Assembly (NCBI GenBank): GCA_013002105.1
Contig: JABDKS010000826.1
Span: forward strand, 1-5,503
Source of the DNA: Pirellulaceae bacterium
GTDB lineage: Bacteria > Planctomycetota > Planctomycetia > Pirellulales > Pirellulaceae
DNA length: 5,503 bases
Direction of reading: 5' to 3'
In this document: piece by piece, positions 4,251 to 5,503 of the stretch
Layout: every line of letters begins with the position of its first letter
Numbering within the stretch: the stretch's first letter is position 1
Notes under the pieces: generated by a model
The model's database searches: none
Seen by the model: only the letters and a program-made list of their open reading frames with translations
Told to the model about the DNA's origin: nothing
Position numbers and translations under genes: made by a program

Positions 4251-5503
4251 TTAATGACGGACGGGATTGGGACGTCGCTGCTTTCGGTACTTGTTCGGAT
4301 TATCGGATTTCCCGGTCACTTCGTACAGAAATTGGCTGGGGATGGTCGGGCGTGCTTTACCCCATTTGCGTCGCGTCAGCGCCATCGACAACGTCAAGTT
4401 TTCTTGGGCGCGTGTCACGCCGACGTAACAGAGTCGCCGTTCTTCGGCGATGTCTTCGTCATTACCGCTTTTAACGCTGCGACTGTGTGGTAGTAGGCCT
4501 TCTTCCATCCCGACCATGTAAACGATTGGAAATTCCAATCCTTTGGCCGCATGCATGGTCAGTAACCAGACCGCATTTTGTGCGGCCAGTTTGTCTTTCT
4601 CGCTGCCCATCTCGCGTCCCGCCAGCGCGATCTCGGACAAGAACCCTGTCAAATCTGCCTTCTTTTTCTTCTTGTCTTCAAACGCGGCGATGGCATTGCT
4701 GACTTCGCCCAACGACGCCAGTCGTGCTTCACGTTCTTCGGGCTGGTCATAAAGTCGCGAGATTTCATCGACGTAGGCGGATCGTTCGTAAAGTGTTTGC
4801 AGGGCACCGGCAAGTGAATCATTTTCGGCACGTGAACGAACATCATTGGCCATCGATTGAAGATGCGAGATTCCTTGTTTCGCTTTTGCGTTCAAATCGG
4901 ACGTGGCCGACGGGTCCGTCATCACTTCCCAGAGCGTGACGCCACGTTGGACGGCTCGATCGACCATCAGTTTGACGGTCTTATTGCTCAGCCCTCGGGC
5001 GGGAGTATTGATGATCCGCAGCAACGAAACTTCATCCTTTGGCTGCTGGATCCATTTCAGATAGGCAACGATATCTTTTACTTCGCGTCGATCAAAAAAC
5101 GATTGGCTACCCAGCATCACATAAGGGATGTCGGCGGCTCGCAATTCCGTTTCGAACAGCCGAGGTTGTTCATTGGTGCGAAATAGAATGGCGATGTCGC
5201 GTGGCTGCACGCGTTCAAAGTTGATGTAGTGTGCGATCTCGGCTACCACCGATTTGGCTTCCGTGATCTCATCTTTGTGTTGCACGATTCGCGGCCGTGG
5301 TCCATCCGGTCGACTCGGTAGCAGCGTTTTGTCGTGACGTTCGGTGTTGTAGCCGATCAGGCGATTGGCCATTTCCAAAATGGACCCGGTGCTGCGATAG
5401 TTGTCTTCCAAACAGACTACTTTTGCGTCGGGCCAGTCGCTTGTGAAATTCAAGATGTGCGAGACATCCGCACCACGCCAGGCGTAGATCGATTGGTCAT
5501 CGT
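4251..5503 (-). CDS. UvrD/PcrA/Rep-family ATP-dependent DNA helicase, C-terminal part (runs off right edge)
   Basis: The frame is open to the window edge and encodes the last 416 residues of a superfamily 1A 3'-5' DNA helicase, which unwinds DNA in repair or replication restart. Counting from the first full codon, motif III is DDQSIYAWRGADV (1-13) and motif IV is LEDNYRST (31-38), with its nucleotide-binding arginine. DIAILFRTN (102-110) and LGSQSFFDRREVKDIVAYL (130-148) form the start of domain 2A. Motif V is LTMHAAKGLEFPIVYMVG (314-331) and motif VI is EERRLCYVGVTRA (353-365), with the arginine finger. A five-lysine run lies in 2B/2A at 277-281. The Walker A and B motifs lie outside the window. 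The protein stops about 50 residues after motif VI, soon after IPSQFLYEVTG and a basic tail, so it lacks the C-terminal Tudor-like domain of typical PcrA/UvrD and looks more like Rep there. The TTG at 5451-5453 is an internal leucine codon, not a start. Confidence 0.96.
   Translation of the reverse strand, partial: DDQSIYAWRGADVSHILNFTSDWPDAKVVCLEDNYRSTGSILEMANRLIGYNTERHDKTLLPSRPDGPRPRIVQHKDEITEAKSVVAEIAHYINFERVQPRDIAILFRTNEQPRLFETELRAADIPYVMLGSQSFFDRREVKDIVAYLKWIQQPKDEVSLLRIINTPARGLSNKTVKLMVDRAVQRGVTLWEVMTDPSATSDLNAKAKQGISHLQSMANDVRSRAENDSLAGALQTLYERSAYVDEISRLYDQPEEREARLASLGEVSNAIAAFEDKKKKKADLTGFLSEIALAGREMGSEKDKLAAQNAVWLLTMHAAKGLEFPIVYMVGMEEGLLPHSRSVKSGNDEDIAEERRLCYVGVTRAQENLTLSMALTRRKWGKARPTIPSQFLYEVTGKSDNPNKYRKQRRPNPVRH

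Noticed and set aside
4650..4680. A-rich run (AAGAAGAAAAAGAAG on the coding strand) in the helicase as a possible frameshift site
   Set aside because: The helicase frame continues normally on both sides through motifs V and VI, and the run does not match a full A-AAA-AAG slippery heptamer in register; it simply encodes a lysine-rich loop.
5451..5453. TTG as the start codon of the helicase
   Set aside because: The frame continues upstream to the window edge and encodes the conserved motif III DDQSIYAWRGADV, so this codon is an internal leucine.

Overview
The window reads like a chromosomal segment from a planctomycete, most likely a Pirellulaceae/Rhodopirellula-type marine bacterium. The main reason is a textbook DUF1559 protein, with a prepilin-like N-terminus and a C-terminal H-X9-DG motif, a family greatly expanded in Planctomycetota. 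Large spacers between monocistronic genes, GTG starts and weak or absent Shine-Dalgarno sequences fit that lineage. The assignment comes from family knowledge and not from a search.

Layout from left to right: (1) the N-terminal 89 codons of a divergent cysteine desulfurase-like, class V aminotransferase on the minus strand, running off the left edge; (2) a 484-bp divergent spacer with a perfect 22-bp palindrome and a possible sigma70-type promoter; (3) a complete DUF1559 gene on the plus strand, closed by a strong intrinsic terminator; (4) a roughly 600-bp spacer with no convincing gene but unusually many inverted repeats: a REP-like element, a small hairpin, a long nested stem-loop with a G-quadruplex-compatible strand, and a stem-loop just before the next gene; (5) a complete 503-aa gene encoding an N-terminal region of unknown function, a putative coiled coil, a GAF-like sensor domain and a SpoIIE/PP2C-like phosphatase domain; (6) on the minus strand and convergent with it, the C-terminal 416 residues of a UvrD/PcrA/Rep-family helicase, running off the right edge.

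The genes look like independent units and not one pathway: PLP/sulfur chemistry, a cell-surface or pseudopilin-like protein, a signalling protein and a DNA repair helicase. There is no sign of a defence island, CRISPR array, transposase, tRNA or rRNA.

The most interesting protein is the GAF-SpoIIE-like one. It keeps the overall order of a PP2C/SpoIIE domain, but the metal-binding acidic positions appear to be replaced at all four motifs, so it is probably a pseudophosphatase. The most interesting non-coding signals are the 22-bp palindrome and the 91-nt nested stem-loop. I could not establish a complete new system from the sequence alone.
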